A DNA stretch of 64,000 nucleotides from Mesorhizobium tamadayense (lineage in GTDB: Bacteria; Pseudomonadota; Alphaproteobacteria; Rhizobiales; Rhizobiaceae), in contig NZ_RQXT01000012.1 of assembly GCF_003863365.1 (NCBI RefSeq), forward strand, positions 62,001 to 126,000, given 5' to 3'. Below are positions 28,109 to 37,649 of this stretch, one piece after another. The notes below the pieces were generated by a model. The model was not told the origin of the DNA, did no database searches, and was given only the letters and a program-made list of their open reading frames with translations. The translations under genes were made by a program, and so were the position numbers. Each line of letters opens with the position of its first letter. The first letter of the stretch is position 1.

Positions 28109-29884
28109 ATGGTCGATATCACACCCGCAGATGCCGTACCGCCCGCCGAAGTCGCGGAAGTGGAACTGTACCACCCGCACAGCTGGTGGACCAAATACGT
28201 CTTCTCGCAGGACGCCAAGGTGATCGCCATCCAGTATTCGGCAACGGCAACGGCGATTGGCTTGGTGGCGCTGGTGCTGTCCTGGCTGATGCGGCTGCAG
28301 CTCGGCTTCCCCGGCACGTTCGACTTCATCACCCCCGAAGCCTACTACCAGTTCATCACCGTGCACGGCATGATCATGGTGATCTACCTGCTCACCGCGC
28401 TCTTCCTCGGCGGCTTCGGCAACTACCTTATCCCGCTGATGGTCGGCGCCCGCGACATGGTCTTTCCCTATGTCAACATGCTGAGCTACTGGGTCTATCT
28501 GCTGGCCGTGCTGGTTCTGGTGTCGAGCTTCTTCGCGCCAGGCGGACCGACCGGCGCCGGCTGGACGCTCTATCCGCCGCAGGCCATCATGACCGGAACG
28601 CCGGGCGGCCAGGACTGGGGCATCATCCTGATGCTCTCTTCGCTCATCCTGTTCATCATCGGCTTCACCATGGGTGGGCTGAACTATGTGGTGACGGTGC
28701 TGCAGGGGCGCACGCGCGGCATGACCTTGATGCGCCTGCCGCTCACCGTCTGGGGCATCTTCACCGCCACCGTCATGGCGCTGCTTGCGTTCCCGGCGCT
28801 GTTCGTCGCGTGCGTGATGATGCTGCTTGATAGGGTGCTCGGCACCTCGTTCTTCATGCCGGCGATCGTCGAGATGGGCCAGCAGTTGCAGCACAATGGC
28901 GGCAGCCCGATCCTGTTCCAGCATCTGTTCTGGTTCTTCGGCCACCCGGAAGTCTACATCGTGGCGCTGCCGGCCTTCGGCATCGTGTCCGACCTGATCA
29001 GCACCCATGCGCGCAAGAACATCTTCGGCTACCGCATGATGGTCTGGGCCATTATCGCCATCGGCGCGCTGAGCTTCGTGGTCTGGGCGCACCACATGTA
29101 TGTCAGCGGCATGCACCCCTATTTCGGCTTCTTCTTCGCCACCACGACCTTGATCATCGCCATACCCACCGCCATCAAGGTCTACAACTGGGTGCTGACG
29201 CTGTGGCGCGGCGACATCCACCTCACCATCCCCATGCTGTTCGCGCTCGCCTTCATCGTCACCTTCGTCAACGGCGGCCTGACGGGCCTGTTCCTCGGCA
29301 ATGTCGTCGTCGATGTGCCGCTCTCGGACACGATGTTCGTCGTCGCTCATTTCCACATGGTCATGGGCGTCGCGCCGATCCTGGTCATCTTCGGCGCGAT
29401 CTATCACTGGTATCCGAAGGTCACCGGACGGATGCTGGACGAGACGCTCGGCCGCTTCCATTTCTGGGTCACCTTCCTCGGCGCCTACCTGATCTTCTTC
29501 CCCATGCACTATCTCGGCCTGATGGGCATCCCGCGGCGCTACGCCGAGCTGACCGACATGACGATAATGACGGAGTCGGCCCATCACCTGAATTCGTTCA
29601 TCAGCATCATGGCCTTCATCGTCGGCTTCGCGCAGATGGTGTTCCTGTTCAACCTGATCTGGAGCATCCGCCATGGCCGCCAGGCCGGCGGCAACCCGTG
29701 GCGGGCAACGACGCTCGAGTGGCAGACGCCTGAGACGCCGCCGGCGCACGGCAATTTCGGCAAGGAGCTGCCGATCGTCTATCGCTGGGCCTATGACTAC
29801 AGCGTGCCGGGCGCCAAGCAGGACTTCATCCCGCAGAACGTGCCGGGCTCCTTCGGGCTCGGACCTTCCAGAGAACCGGCATGA
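28109..29884 (+). CDS. coxN: Cytochrome c oxidase subunit I (alternative heme-copper oxidase)
   Basis: The 591-residue catalytic subunit, with about 12 transmembrane helices. TVHGMIMVIYLLTALFLGGF carries a heme a His; FWFFGHPEVYIVALPAFGIV carries the CuB His and cross-linked Tyr; AHHMYVSG carries the CuB His pair; VVAHFHMVMG carries the heme His pair. The start at 28109 follows GGAGG at 8 bases. The stop overlaps the next gene by ATGA. It reduces oxygen to water, pumping protons. Confidence 0.94.
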   Translation: MVDITPADAVPPAEVAEVELYHPHSWWTKYVFSQDAKVIAIQYSATATAIGLVALVLSWLMRLQLGFPGTFDFITPEAYYQFITVHGMIMVIYLLTALFLGGFGNYLIPLMVGARDMVFPYVNMLSYWVYLLAVLVLVSSFFAPGGPTGAGWTLYPPQAIMTGTPGGQDWGIILMLSSLILFIIGFTMGGLNYVVTVLQGRTRGMTLMRLPLTVWGIFTATVMALLAFPALFVACVMMLLDRVLGTSFFMPAIVEMGQQLQHNGGSPILFQHLFWFFGHPEVYIVALPAFGIVSDLISTHARKNIFGYRMMVWAIIAIGALSFVVWAHHMYVSGMHPYFGFFFATTTLIIAIPTAIKVYNWVLTLWRGDIHLTIPMLFALAFIVTFVNGGLTGLFLGNVVVDVPLSDTMFVVAHFHMVMGVAPILVIFGAIYHWYPKVTGRMLDETLGRFHFWVTFLGAYLIFFPMHYLGLMGIPRRYAELTDMTIMTESAHHLNSFISIMAFIVGFAQMVFLFNLIWSIRHGRQAGGNPWRATTLEWQTPETPPAHGNFGKELPIVYRWAYDYSVPGAKQDFIPQNVPGSFGLGPSREPA

Positions 29885-30585
29885 GCGTCATCCTGGTCTT
29901 CCTGCTCGTCATCGCCGGCTTTTCCGGATGGTGGCTTTCGCACCAGCGGCTGCTGGCGAAGCCGTGGCTCGAGCAAGGCCTGGCAGGGGATTTCATCGGC
30001 CTCGACCGGTCGGCTCTGCCCACTGCCAAGATCGGCCTCGGCGTCTTCCTCGCCGTCGTCGGCTGCCTGTTCTCGCTGTTCACCAGCGCCTACTTCATGC
30101 GCATGGGCCTGTCGGACTGGCGACCGCTGCCGCTGCCGCGCCTGCTCTGGCTGAACACGGGCGTGCTGGTGCTAAGCAGCGTCGCGCTGCAATGTGCCGT
30201 TGTCGCCGCGCGCAGAGGCCAGATGGACATGGTCAGGCTCGGTCTTGCAACCGCCGGGCTGACGGCCCTCGCCTTTCTGGCGGGCCAGTTGATGGCATGG
30301 CGGCAACTGACCGAAGGCGGCTATCTGCTGGCCTCCAACCCGGCCAACAGCTTCTTCTATCTGATTACCGGAATGCACGGCCTGCATATACTGGGCGGGC
30401 TGGTCGGCCTTGGCAGGACGAGCGCCGGCGCCTGGAACGGAGCGCGGCCGGAGCGGCTGCGCCTCGGCGTCGAGCTCTGCGCCATGTATTGGCATTTCCT
30501 GCTTTTCGTCTGGCTCGGCGTCTTCGCCGTTCTGGCCGGTTGGGCGGCAACGTTCATCGACATTTGCCAACGGCTGCTGACCTAG
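29881..30585 (+). CDS. coxO: Heme-copper oxidase subunit III family protein (first of two)
   Basis: A 234-residue membrane protein of the COX3 family with about six helices. FFYLITGMHGLHILGGLVGL and LCAMYWHFLLFVWLGVFAVL are the conserved helices of subunit III. It starts inside the end of subunit I (ATGA overlap). A second, different COX3 gene follows 11 bases later. The double subunit III is a feature of the coxMNOP type; the reason for two is not known. Confidence 0.87.
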   Translation: MSVILVFLLVIAGFSGWWLSHQRLLAKPWLEQGLAGDFIGLDRSALPTAKIGLGVFLAVVGCLFSLFTSAYFMRMGLSDWRPLPLPRLLWLNTGVLVLSSVALQCAVVAARRGQMDMVRLGLATAGLTALAFLAGQLMAWRQLTEGGYLLASNPANSFFYLITGMHGLHILGGLVGLGRTSAGAWNGARPERLRLGVELCAMYWHFLLFVWLGVFAVLAGWAATFIDICQRLLT

Positions 30586-30595
30586 GAGACCGGCG

Positions 30596-31315
30596 ATGGC
30601 TGAGACGACCCTGACGCATACCGACCAGGCGCCCCGGCCCGAAGGCTGGCAAGGCATCGCCGCCGACTGGGCCTCGGATCAGCGCGCGTTCAAGAACGTG
30701 TCCTGGGGCAAGGCCATGATGTGGATCTTCCTGCTCAGCGACACCTTCATCTTCGGCTGCTTCCTGCTCTCCTACATGACGGCGCGCATCTCCACGCGCG
30801 TGCCGTGGCCGAATCCAAGCGAGGTCTTCGCCTTGCGCATCGGCGGCTCGGAGATCCCGCTGATCCTGATCGCCATCATGACCTTCGTGCTGATCTCAAG
30901 CAGCGGGACCATGGCCATGGCGGTCAATTTCGGCTACCGCCGCGACCGCCGCAAAACCGCGATCCTGATGCTTCTGACCGCAGCGCTTGGCGCCACCTTC
31001 GTCGGCATGCAGGCCTTCGAATGGACCAAGCTCATCACCGAAGGGGTACGGCCTTGGGGCAATCCCTGGGGCGCCGCGCAGTTCGGCTCGAGCTTCTTCA
31101 TGATCACCGGCTTCCACGGCACCCATGTGACGATCGGCGTGATCTTCCTGATCATCATTGCCCGAAAGGTCTGGCGCGGCGATTTCGACACCGGAAGACC
31201 CGGCTTCTTCACCAGCCGCCGGGGCCGTTACGAGAATGTCGAGATCATGGGACTCTACTGGCACTTCGTCGACCTGGTCTGGGTGTTCATCTTCGCCTTC
31301 TTCTATCTTTGGTGA
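30596..31315 (+). CDS. coxP: Heme-copper oxidase subunit III family protein (second of two)
   Basis: A 239-residue membrane protein, also COX3 family. FLLSDTFIFGCFLLSYMTAR, FGSSFFMITGFHGTHVTIGV and LYWHFVDLVWVFIFAFFYLW at the C-terminus are the conserved blocks. A GGAGA ribosome site precedes the ATG. It differs from the first copy in length of the N-terminus and in sequence, so it is not a recent duplicate. Confidence 0.88.
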   Translation: MAETTLTHTDQAPRPEGWQGIAADWASDQRAFKNVSWGKAMMWIFLLSDTFIFGCFLLSYMTARISTRVPWPNPSEVFALRIGGSEIPLILIAIMTFVLISSSGTMAMAVNFGYRRDRRKTAILMLLTAALGATFVGMQAFEWTKLITEGVRPWGNPWGAAQFGSSFFMITGFHGTHVTIGVIFLIIIARKVWRGDFDTGRPGFFTSRRGRYENVEIMGLYWHFVDLVWVFIFAFFYLW

Positions 31316-31341
31316 GAGGCAGGCTTTGTTGAGAGGAAGAC

Positions 31342-31746
31342 ATGGCTGAAGCAACCGCAAACGGTCTCGGACAACACGCACTGCACGCCACCCATGCGCA
31401 GGATGCCGCCACGACGGCGGTCGCTCACGCCGAGGTTCATCAGGAACACCCGATCAAGCTCTACCTGGTGGTCTGGGCGTGGCTGTTCATTCTCAGCACC
31501 TGCTCCTACCTGGTCGACTATTTCGGTCTCCATGGCTATCTCAGATGGTCGCTGATCCTGATCTTCATGATGCTCAAGGCAGGACTGATCGTCGCCGTCT
31601 TCATGCATATGGCCTGGGAGCGGCTGGCGATGATGTATGCTATCATTCTGCCGCCGATACTGGTGCTGGTTTTCGTGACGATGATGGTCTTCGAGGCCGA
31701 CTACACGCTTTTGACCCGTATCTCATTTTTCGGGCCCGGCCCCTGA
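31342..31746 (+). CDS. Cytochrome c oxidase subunit IV family protein
   Basis: A 134-residue membrane protein with three predicted helices. A His/Ala-rich N-terminus (HALHATHAQD) precedes YLVVWAWLFILSTCSYLVDY and LILIFMMLKAGLIVAVFMHM, the family signature of bacterial subunit IV (CtaF/CyoD type). It follows the second subunit III gene by 26 bases and closes the oxidase operon. It probably aids assembly or stability of the complex. Confidence 0.82.
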   Translation: MAEATANGLGQHALHATHAQDAATTAVAHAEVHQEHPIKLYLVVWAWLFILSTCSYLVDYFGLHGYLRWSLILIFMMLKAGLIVAVFMHMAWERLAMMYAIILPPILVLVFVTMMVFEADYTLLTRISFFGPGP

Positions 31747-31876
31747 CGCGCGATTTCGAGTCCAGCTGCAGCATGACCAGCCGGGAGCCGCGGGGGCCGG
31801 GCCATGAAACCATAAGGCCGCCGGTCCATTTTGGTTTTGACATGTGCGTCGTGAACTCAAGCAAAGGACGCGTAAA

Positions 31877-32350
31877 ATGACGATAGCAAGCAGACTGAGG
31901 AATTTTATCGACAGCAAGGGAATCCCGTACGACACCGTCGAGCATCATCGAACTGCCACCACCAGGCAGAGCGCCATTGCCGCGCATGTGCCCGGCAGCA
32001 TCATGGCGAAATCCGTGGTCGTTCACCACGAGCTCGGTTATGCGCTGGCCGTGGTCCCAAGCACCCACAGGATCGAGCTCGGCAAGCTGCAGGATGTCAT
32101 GGACAGGCGCCTCGGGCTCGCTTCCGAGGAGGAGGTGGTATCGCTCTTCGATGATTGCGACATCGGCGCCATACCCCCTATCGGCGCGGCCTATGATGTG
32201 CCGGTCATTCTTGACGAAAGCCTCGGCGATGCCGCCGACATCTATTTCGAGGGCGGCGACCACAAGACGCTGGTGCATGTCAGCGGCAAGGATTTCCGCA
32301 ATCTGACCACGGGCGCGCGTCAGGCACGGTTCAGCCACCCGGCCCTGTGA
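31877..32350 (+). CDS. YbaK/ProX-type aminoacyl-tRNA deacylase
   Basis: A 157-residue protein. MAKSVVVHHELGYALAVVPS matches the conserved Lys-containing block of YbaK/EbsC/ProX proteins, which hydrolyse mischarged tRNA in trans, and GDAADIYFEGGDHKTLVHVS closes the fold. The ATG at 31877 is taken; the frame is open 33 bases further up. It follows the oxidase operon by 130 bases and may have its own promoter. Confidence 0.78.
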   Translation: MTIASRLRNFIDSKGIPYDTVEHHRTATTRQSAIAAHVPGSIMAKSVVVHHELGYALAVVPSTHRIELGKLQDVMDRRLGLASEEEVVSLFDDCDIGAIPPIGAAYDVPVILDESLGDAADIYFEGGDHKTLVHVSGKDFRNLTTGARQARFSHPAL

Positions 32351-32387
32351 GAGTACCGGCCTCGCTGGTGCTCGCGACAGGGTTCGC

Positions 32388-33206
32388 TCAATTCGCCGGT
32401 CTTGGGGCGGCCGGCGCCTCCACCACCTTGCGGTACACATGCCAGGTGGCATGGCCGAGGACCGGCAGCACCACCGCCAGCCCCGCGAACACCGGCAGCG
32501 AGCCGACGATCAGCCCAAGGGCGACGATAAGTCCCCAGACGGCCATCACGATCGGGTTCGCCAACACCACGCGTATAGAGGTGTGAATGGCTTCGTAGGC
32601 GCCAACGTCGCGATCAAGCAGCAGCGGGAAAGCCACCACGGTAGTGCACAACACGACCACGGCGAAGACGAACCCGATGGCGTGACCCAACGCGATCAGC
32701 GTCCAGCCGCGTCCAGTGGCGAATATCTCCGCGACGAAGCCGGACAGTGACGCCGGCGGCTCGGGCCCGAACAGCTGCTCGTAGAAGATCTTTGCGGTCA
32801 AAAGCCACGCGATGAAGATCGCAAGCAGCATGATCCCGACGGCGGCGATGGCCGGCAACGCCGGGGAACTCCTCACCTCGAACGCGTGGCGCCAGGACGC
32901 ATCGAGCCCGGCTTCCCGCCGGCGGCTGATCTCGTAGAGCCCGATCGCCGCGAATGGGCCGATCAGCGCAAAGCCGGACACAAGCGGAAACAGCAGCGGC
33001 AGCGCATTGGCGCCCGAAGTCCACACCGCAAGCACCACCCCGACAACCGGGTAGATCAGGCACAGAAACACGATATGGGACGGTTTGACCATGAAATCGT
33101 CCACACCGCGCCTAAGCGCGTCGAAAAGATCGGACACACCGATTTTTCGGACTTTCGTGTGCTCCAGCGTCTCGCTGGCCCCTGCAATCACGTGAAAACT
33201 TGCCAT
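32388..33206 (-). CDS. DUF2189 integral membrane protein
   Basis: A 272-residue inner-membrane protein with about six hydrophobic helices, e.g. IVFLCLIYPVVGVVLAVWTS and GIMLLAIFIAWLLTAKIFYE. RKIGVSDLFDALRRGVDDF is the typical DUF2189 N-terminus. The start at 33206 is supported by GGAGG 8 bases upstream. It converges on the YbaK-type gene. Function is unknown. Confidence 0.82.
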   Translation of the reverse strand: MASFHVIAGASETLEHTKVRKIGVSDLFDALRRGVDDFMVKPSHIVFLCLIYPVVGVVLAVWTSGANALPLLFPLVSGFALIGPFAAIGLYEISRRREAGLDASWRHAFEVRSSPALPAIAAVGIMLLAIFIAWLLTAKIFYEQLFGPEPPASLSGFVAEIFATGRGWTLIALGHAIGFVFAVVVLCTTVVAFPLLLDRDVGAYEAIHTSIRVVLANPIVMAVWGLIVALGLIVGSLPVFAGLAVVLPVLGHATWHVYRKVVEAPAAPRPAN

Positions 33207-33421
33207 GACCATTCCCTCCAGACAAGGTCCGGCAAGGTCGCAGCTTGACGCTGCCGTTTCGCATGACTGGCCACGCAAACCGCGACCTGCACCAATGGCT
33301 AACATACTCCTTTACGCCCGACCTGTCGCCCTCTGGTCGGCGCCGGCTAATGGCCAGCCGCAGCGGCATGCTGGCTCCAGAGGTACTTTTTCGGTATTCT
33401 CAGGGTGCGAAGGTGAACGTC

Positions 33422-33502
33422 ATGGACACGCGGACGCTTCTCATACTCGGCCTTGGCATAGTTATTCTGCTGCTGTTGGGATTTTTTGCGCTGCCGGCGT
33501 GA
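33422..33502 (+). CDS. Candidate 26-residue membrane micropeptide
   Basis: A very small reading frame, MDTRTLLILGLGIVILLLLG plus FFALPA. Two charged residues at the start are followed by one hydrophobic helix, and GAAGGTG lies 7 bases before the ATG. It is divergent from the DUF2189 gene. It could be a genuine single-pass membrane peptide, but chance cannot be excluded on length alone. Confidence 0.3.
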   Translation: MDTRTLLILGLGIVILLLLGFFALPA

Positions 33503-33594
33503 TGGCGCAGGGCGCGGTATTCAGCAGCGCAGTTGCCGACCGTCTTCCCTCGGAACAGGCAGGCGACCAACAAGCGGGGCCTGGCAGGGCCAGC

Positions 33595-33975
33595 TTACTT
33601 GGAAAACTGTTTCAGGTAAGCGATGACGTTGGCTATGTCCTGATCGCTCTTGAGGCCGGGAAACGCCATCTTCGTCCCTTTGACCATGGCCTTTGGATCA
33701 TGGAGATAGGTCGTCAGAGTTGGCTCGTCCCATTTGGTTCCGGACTTTCCGGCCGCAACCATGGCTTGGGAATAGCTGAATCCAGGATGCGTGCCGGCTG
33801 TGCGGCCGATGACGCCGTTTAATGACGGACCAACCTTGTTCTGGTCCTTGTCCGCGATGTGGCAGACCTTGCATTTGGTGAAGACCTTCTCGCCCGCCGC
33901 AGCATCCTGCGCCTGCGATGGACTTGTGATGAAGATCGTAGCGGACAAGGCGATGAAAAGCGCGATTGCGCGCAT
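33595..33975 (-). CDS. Soluble class I cytochrome c
   Basis: A 126-residue periplasmic electron carrier. A signal peptide (MRAIALFIALSATIFITSPS plus QAQ) precedes CKVCH at 35-39 for covalent heme, and KGTKMAFPG supplies the distal Met ligand. The length and motifs fit cytochrome c550/c2 of rhizobia. The ATG at 33975 follows GGGAGGAAG. It may donate electrons to an oxidase such as the one encoded 2 kb away, an inference from proximity only. Confidence 0.9.
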   Translation of the reverse strand: MRAIALFIALSATIFITSPSQAQDAAAGEKVFTKCKVCHIADKDQNKVGPSLNGVIGRTAGTHPGFSYSQAMVAAGKSGTKWDEPTLTTYLHDPKAMVKGTKMAFPGLKSDQDIANVIAYLKQFSK

Positions 33976-34190
33976 GGCACTTCCTCCCTGATCGTCATTT
34001 ACGTCGGATGATCCGCACAGCACCAGCCCGCTGGCGTGCCCTGCACGGTCGAGCGGAAGATTTGCGTTCCTTCAGTGGAATTGCGGCACCTGCATACCAC
34101 AGAATCGTCCCGACGGGTAGAAAAAGCCAGTTTTTGCGAAGGTTTATGCCGTGCGCCGAGGGTAGCCGCCCGAAACGGCAAAAGCGGCAC

Positions 34191-34300
34191 TGATGCATGT
34201 CGCCCAAAAGTGCGCAGCGGTTTTGGGGGAACGACATTCACCAAAAACAAAGACTTAAAGCCGTGTCGCCTGAATCCGTTTCAGCGCGACACGCTTTTAG
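34191..34300 (+). repeat. Two-hairpin palindromic intergenic repeat, copy 1
   Basis: TGCATGTCG at the left pairs with CGACATTCA at the right (34194-34240), with CCCAAAA/TTTTGGG inside. A second hairpin follows, GTGTCGC (34263-34269) with GCGACAC (34286-34292) and TGAA/TTCA inside. A close relative of the first hairpin occurs between tatA and tatB (54973-55021). Such elements are scattered through rhizobial genomes. Role unknown. The rest of the 34,024-34,368 gap shows no gene. Confidence 0.65.
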
Positions 34301-34368
34301 CGGGCCGGGTTTCCTCGGCTCCCATATCGATGTCGTCGCATATGCAAGCCTGTTCTGAACGGCAACGA

Positions 34369-34893
34369 TCAAGGCGGATCGGCATTGCAGGTCGCGGCAA
34401 TCCGGCCGACCGCTTCTGAAAGCCCGGCGAGATCGAAATCAGCCTCGCCGCGTCCGGACAGCAGGCCAAAGCGCCATGACAGCAACAGCCGGTTAGCCGA
34501 AACCAGCCGCTTGATGCCGTCATCCCCTTCCCTGACCAGCAGTTTGCCGCGAGGGCCGACAGCCCAGCTCTCATCGAATTTGCTGCCGCCGTCGACCATG
34601 ACCGACATGGTGATCTTGCGGCTGGCCGAAACCGCGTCGTTGAGCTGCAGCCATTCGCTCCAGCGCGGTTCGCCGTCGGACCGGCAGGCCAGCGTCAGCA
34701 CCGGACTATAGCCCAGCGCGCCGCCGCCGGTGATCAGCTTGTTGGTGGCGTGAAGCGACGCCGTCACCTGGCCGTCGCTGCCGGCGTCGACGCGCCAGTT
34801 GCCGAGATCGGGCCCGGCCTGGGCCACACCGGCCGCGGCAAGCAAGAGCGCCGCGGCAACGGCCACGCCCCTCATCTTGAATGCCACAATCAC
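34369..34893 (-). CDS. Exported hypothetical protein
   Basis: A 174-residue protein with signal peptide (MRGVAVAAALLLAAAGVAQA within the first 30 residues). I do not recognise the mature family; LGNWRVDAGSDGQVTASLHA and a Trp/Arg-rich middle suggest a beta-rich periplasmic protein. GGAGG lies 5 bases before a GTG at 34893, which I take as start; an ATG at 34875 is the alternative. No operon partner. Confidence 0.6.
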   Translation of the reverse strand: MIVAFKMRGVAVAAALLLAAAGVAQAGPDLGNWRVDAGSDGQVTASLHATNKLITGGGALGYSPVLTLACRSDGEPRWSEWLQLNDAVSASRKITMSVMVDGGSKFDESWAVGPRGKLLVREGDDGIKRLVSANRLLLSWRFGLLSGRGEADFDLAGLSEAVGRIAATCNADPP

Positions 34894-35023
34894 CTGTGCC
34901 TCCAAACGACCCTGCGAAATGCGATATCGCACAGATAATCATCAACGTTCGGTATCGCCAGCAGCGTGCATCCATCTGAAGCCGGATGTGTTGCCGCGCG
35001 GCAACAACGAAGACGGCAACGAA

Positions 35024-35048
35024 AAAGGCCGCCTCAAGGGCGGCCTTT
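35024..35048 (-). terminator. Intrinsic terminator of tig
   Basis: AAAGGCCGCC and GGCGGCCTTT form a perfect 10-bp stem with a 5-base loop. Read on the minus strand the stem is followed by a T run, just after the tig stop. Confidence 0.8.
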
Positions 35049-35070
35049 CGAAATCAGCTCATTGCGCCGT

Positions 35071-36555
35071 TCACTCGGCGTCCTTGGCGGCCTTCTTCTT
35101 AGGCGCGGCCTTCTTCTTTGGCTCTTCCGCCTCGCCGGCGGCTTCGTCTGCCTTGGCCTCCGCCTTCTTCGAGGAAGCCTTCTTCGTCGGCTTCGCCTTG
35201 GTCGCGGTCTCAGTCTCCTCGTCGTCGGCCATCAGCTCTTCCTTGCTGACCTTGACGTCGTTGACCGAGATCTGCCCGAGCAGGTAGTCGACCACCTTTT
35301 CCTCGAACATCGGCGCCCGCAGCGAATTGATCGCCTCGGGGTTGCTGCGATAGAACTCGAAGGCTTCCTGCTGCTGGTTGGCCGGGAAGCGGCGGACCTG
35401 TTCGAACAGGCCGCGCTGCAGCTCTTCGTCCGACACGGTGACGCCGGCCTTCTCGCCAATCTCGGCGAGAACCAGACCAAGACGCACGCGGCGTTCGGCC
35501 AGGCGCATATATTCGGCGCGCGCCTCTTCTTCCGTCGTCTCCTCTTCGGCGAAGGTGCGGCCGGCGGCTTCGAGGTCGCGGTTGACCTGCGCCCAGATGT
35601 TGTTGAACTCGGCCTCGACGAGCTTCGACGGTGCCTCGAAGGAATAGGCGGCATCGAGCTGGTCGAGCAGCTGGCGCTTCACCTTCTGACGGGTCATCGA
35701 GCCGAACTGGTTCTCAATCTGGCCGCGCACGATCTCGCGCAGGCGCTCCAGCGATTCCAGACCAAGGTTCTTGGCCGTCTCGTCATTGATCTCGAGCGCG
35801 CCGGGCTTGGCCACGTCCTTGACGGTGACGTCGAAGGTGGCTTCCTTGCCGGCCAGATGCGCCGCCTGGTAGTTCTCCGGGAAGGTGACGGTGACCTGCT
35901 TCTCATCGCCCGCCTTGGTGCCGATCAGCTGGTCCTCGAAGCCGGGGATGAACTCCTTGGAGCCGAGCACCAGCGGCTGGTCGGTGCCAGCGCCGCCGGC
36001 GAAGGCCTCGCCGCCGATCTTGCCGACATAATCGATGCTCACGCGGTCGCCTTCGGCGGCCTTGCCGTCCTTGGGCTCGTAGCTGCGGGCAGATTCGGCA
36101 ACCCGCTTCACCTGGTCTTCGACTTCCTGTTCCGGCACGTCATAAACCTGACGCGTCACCTTGATGTCGGAGAAATCCTTGACCTCGATGGCCGGGATGA
36201 CCTCGTAATTGAGGCGGAACTCGAAGTCGGCGCCGCCGGCCAGGATCTTCTCGGCTTCCTTCTCGTCCTCGGTCATGATGACTTCGGGCTGCATGGCGGC
36301 CTTTTCGCCGCGGCCCGAGATGATCGAGCGGGTCGAGTCGTTGAGGATCTCGTTGACGACCTCGGCCATGAACGACTTGCCGTACACCTTGCGCAGGTGC
36401 TGCACCGGCACCTTGCCGGGACGGAAGCCGTTGATCCGCACCTTGTCGCGGGCATCGTTCAGCCGCGCCATCAGCTTGGCTTCCATGTCACCGGCCGGCA
36501 CGGTGATCTTGATCTCGCGCTTGAGACCGGAGTTGAGCGTTTCGGTGACCTGCAT
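35071..36555 (-). CDS. tig: Trigger factor (ribosome-associated chaperone and prolyl isomerase)
   Basis: A 494-residue trigger factor. The ribosome-binding signature is [17 protein letters not shown] near residue 43. A central FKBP-type domain ([28 protein letters not shown]) and C-terminal helical arms follow. The last 45 or so residues are a Lys/Ala/Glu-rich tail ([20 protein letters not shown]), which is longer than in E. coli but usual in rhizobia. It has its own promoter region and an intrinsic terminator. Confidence 0.96.
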   Translation of the reverse strand: MQVTETLNSGLKREIKITVPAGDMEAKLMARLNDARDKVRINGFRPGKVPVQHLRKVYGKSFMAEVVNEILNDSTRSIISGRGEKAAMQPEVIMTEDEKEAEKILAGGADFEFRLNYEVIPAIEVKDFSDIKVTRQVYDVPEQEVEDQVKRVAESARSYEPKDGKAAEGDRVSIDYVGKIGGEAFAGGAGTDQPLVLGSKEFIPGFEDQLIGTKAGDEKQVTVTFPENYQAAHLAGKEATFDVTVKDVAKPGALEINDETAKNLGLESLERLREIVRGQIENQFGSMTRQKVKRQLLDQLDAAYSFEAPSKLVEAEFNNIWAQVNRDLEAAGRTFAEEETTEEEARAEYMRLAERRVRLGLVLAEIGEKAGVTVSDEELQRGLFEQVRRFPANQQQEAFEFYRSNPEAINSLRAPMFEEKVVDYLLGQISVNDVKVSKEELMADDEETETATKAKPTKKASSKKAEAKADEAAGEAEEPKKKAAPKKKAAKDAE

Positions 36556-36897
36556 CCTAAAACCTTTGTTTTCACCAATGAGGCTGCCAAACGGTTCTTA
36601 GCCGTTCACAGCCTGCCGGTATAATCTTGCCGGAAATGGCTTTTGGTACGGAACCTGATGATTTGTCCGCCAATGCGGTCAAACTCTCCTGACCTGCGCC
36701 TCCAAAATGTGAAGAAGTCTTTGTTTTTCCTACTTCTTCTTACATTCTGTAGAAGCGGATAGTCGCGTCCCGTCACATTCGACACGCCTTTTGTCACAGG
36801 CTAGGCTAATTTTCAACCATCTTCGCGATTAGGCGAACGACGGTGATCTGGACCCCGACATTGACAGAATGATGGCTACATGGGATTGCCGGGGAAA
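36556..36897. other. Intergenic region between tig and tRNA-Leu
   Basis: About 340 bases, divergent between tig (minus) and the tRNA gene (plus). No gene is convincing. It must contain both promoters; I cannot place them with confidence. Confidence 0.4.
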
Positions 36898-36982
36898 GCG
36901 GATGTGGCGGAATTGGTAGACGCCCTGGATTTAGGTTCCAGTGCCGAAAGGCGTGGGGGTTCGAGTCCCTTCATCCGCACCA
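36898..36982 (+). tRNA. tRNA-Leu (anticodon UAG)
   Basis: The 85-base cloverleaf has acceptor GCGGATG paired with CATCCGC, then A and an encoded CCA. The anticodon stem CTGGA/TCCAG encloses TTTAGGT with anticodon TAG. A long variable arm (TGCCGAAAGGCG) and T-arm GGGGGTTCGAGTCCCTT are present, as expected for a class II tRNA-Leu. Confidence 0.96.
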
Positions 36983-37067
36983 TCCTTCGCTCTTCGAGCT
37001 ACGGATGGCGAGCCACCTGAGCAGCTCGATAGACGAGGAAATCCTCCGAAACCTTGGCGAAGAAGGA

Positions 37068-37649
37068 CTAATAAAGCGGCTCCTCGAACAGCGTCTTGTC
37101 GCCGTCCATGAGCGCCTTGATCTGCGCCGTGCCGTTGGCCGAGAGCGCCAGCTTGATGCCGAACGGCCGTGCGCGCATGTCGCTCTGGATCGCCATGCCC
37201 TCGCCTTCCGGCAGGTAGAAGCGTTCGATGCCATAGTCCGGAGCGATCGTCGTGTCGGGCGAGCGCAGGTCCCAGCCCTCGGCGACATGCCCAACTATAT
37301 CGGCCTCGTCCGGAGCGGCCGGCGTCGGCACCTGGCCGAACCATGCCGCCGTCGGCAGCCAGTAAGCGTCCGCGCCCTTCTTCAACCGCACGACGATCGA
37401 CGTGTCGTCACTGGAGAGCTTGCCTGGCGGAATGTTGGCGATGAGCTTCGCCGGTATTCGCGATATGTCATAGCCAAGCGAGATGTAGTCGCCACGCAGG
37501 AGATCGCGCGGGTCCACGGGCTCGATCTTCAAAACCACTTCCTTGCCGTTGCGCAGGATCACCGCGCGGCCGGCGATGATCCAGCTCAGAAAGCCGATCT
37601 GGACAAGCGCCAGCACCAGCGCCGCGATGATCAGTCTCTTGCCGCTCAT
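37068..37649 (-). CDS. GDYXXLXY-domain membrane-anchored protein
   Basis: A 193-residue protein. One N-terminal transmembrane helix (LIIAALVLALVQIGFLSWII) precedes a periplasmic domain with LLRGDYISLGYDIS, which is the name-giving GDYxxLxY motif. The start overlaps the DUF2157 gene stop by ATGA. The two families usually occur as a pair; function is unknown. Confidence 0.85.
   Translation of the reverse strand: MSGKRLIIAALVLALVQIGFLSWIIAGRAVILRNGKEVVLKIEPVDPRDLLRGDYISLGYDISRIPAKLIANIPPGKLSSDDTSIVVRLKKGADAYWLPTAAWFGQVPTPAAPDEADIVGHVAEGWDLRSPDTTIAPDYGIERFYLPEGEGMAIQSDMRARPFGIKLALSANGTAQIKALMDGDKTLFEEPLY

Noticed and set aside
27839..29749. Long minus-strand frame (636 codons) opposite subunit I of the oxidase
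   Set aside because: Composition is His/Asp/Glu/Arg-rich as expected for the antisense of a membrane protein gene; subunit I motifs on the plus strand are decisive.
34966..36624. Long open frame (552 codons) on the plus strand opposite tig
   Set aside because: It is a high-GC shadow of the clear trigger factor gene, with Leu/Arg/Gly/His-rich composition and no family motif.
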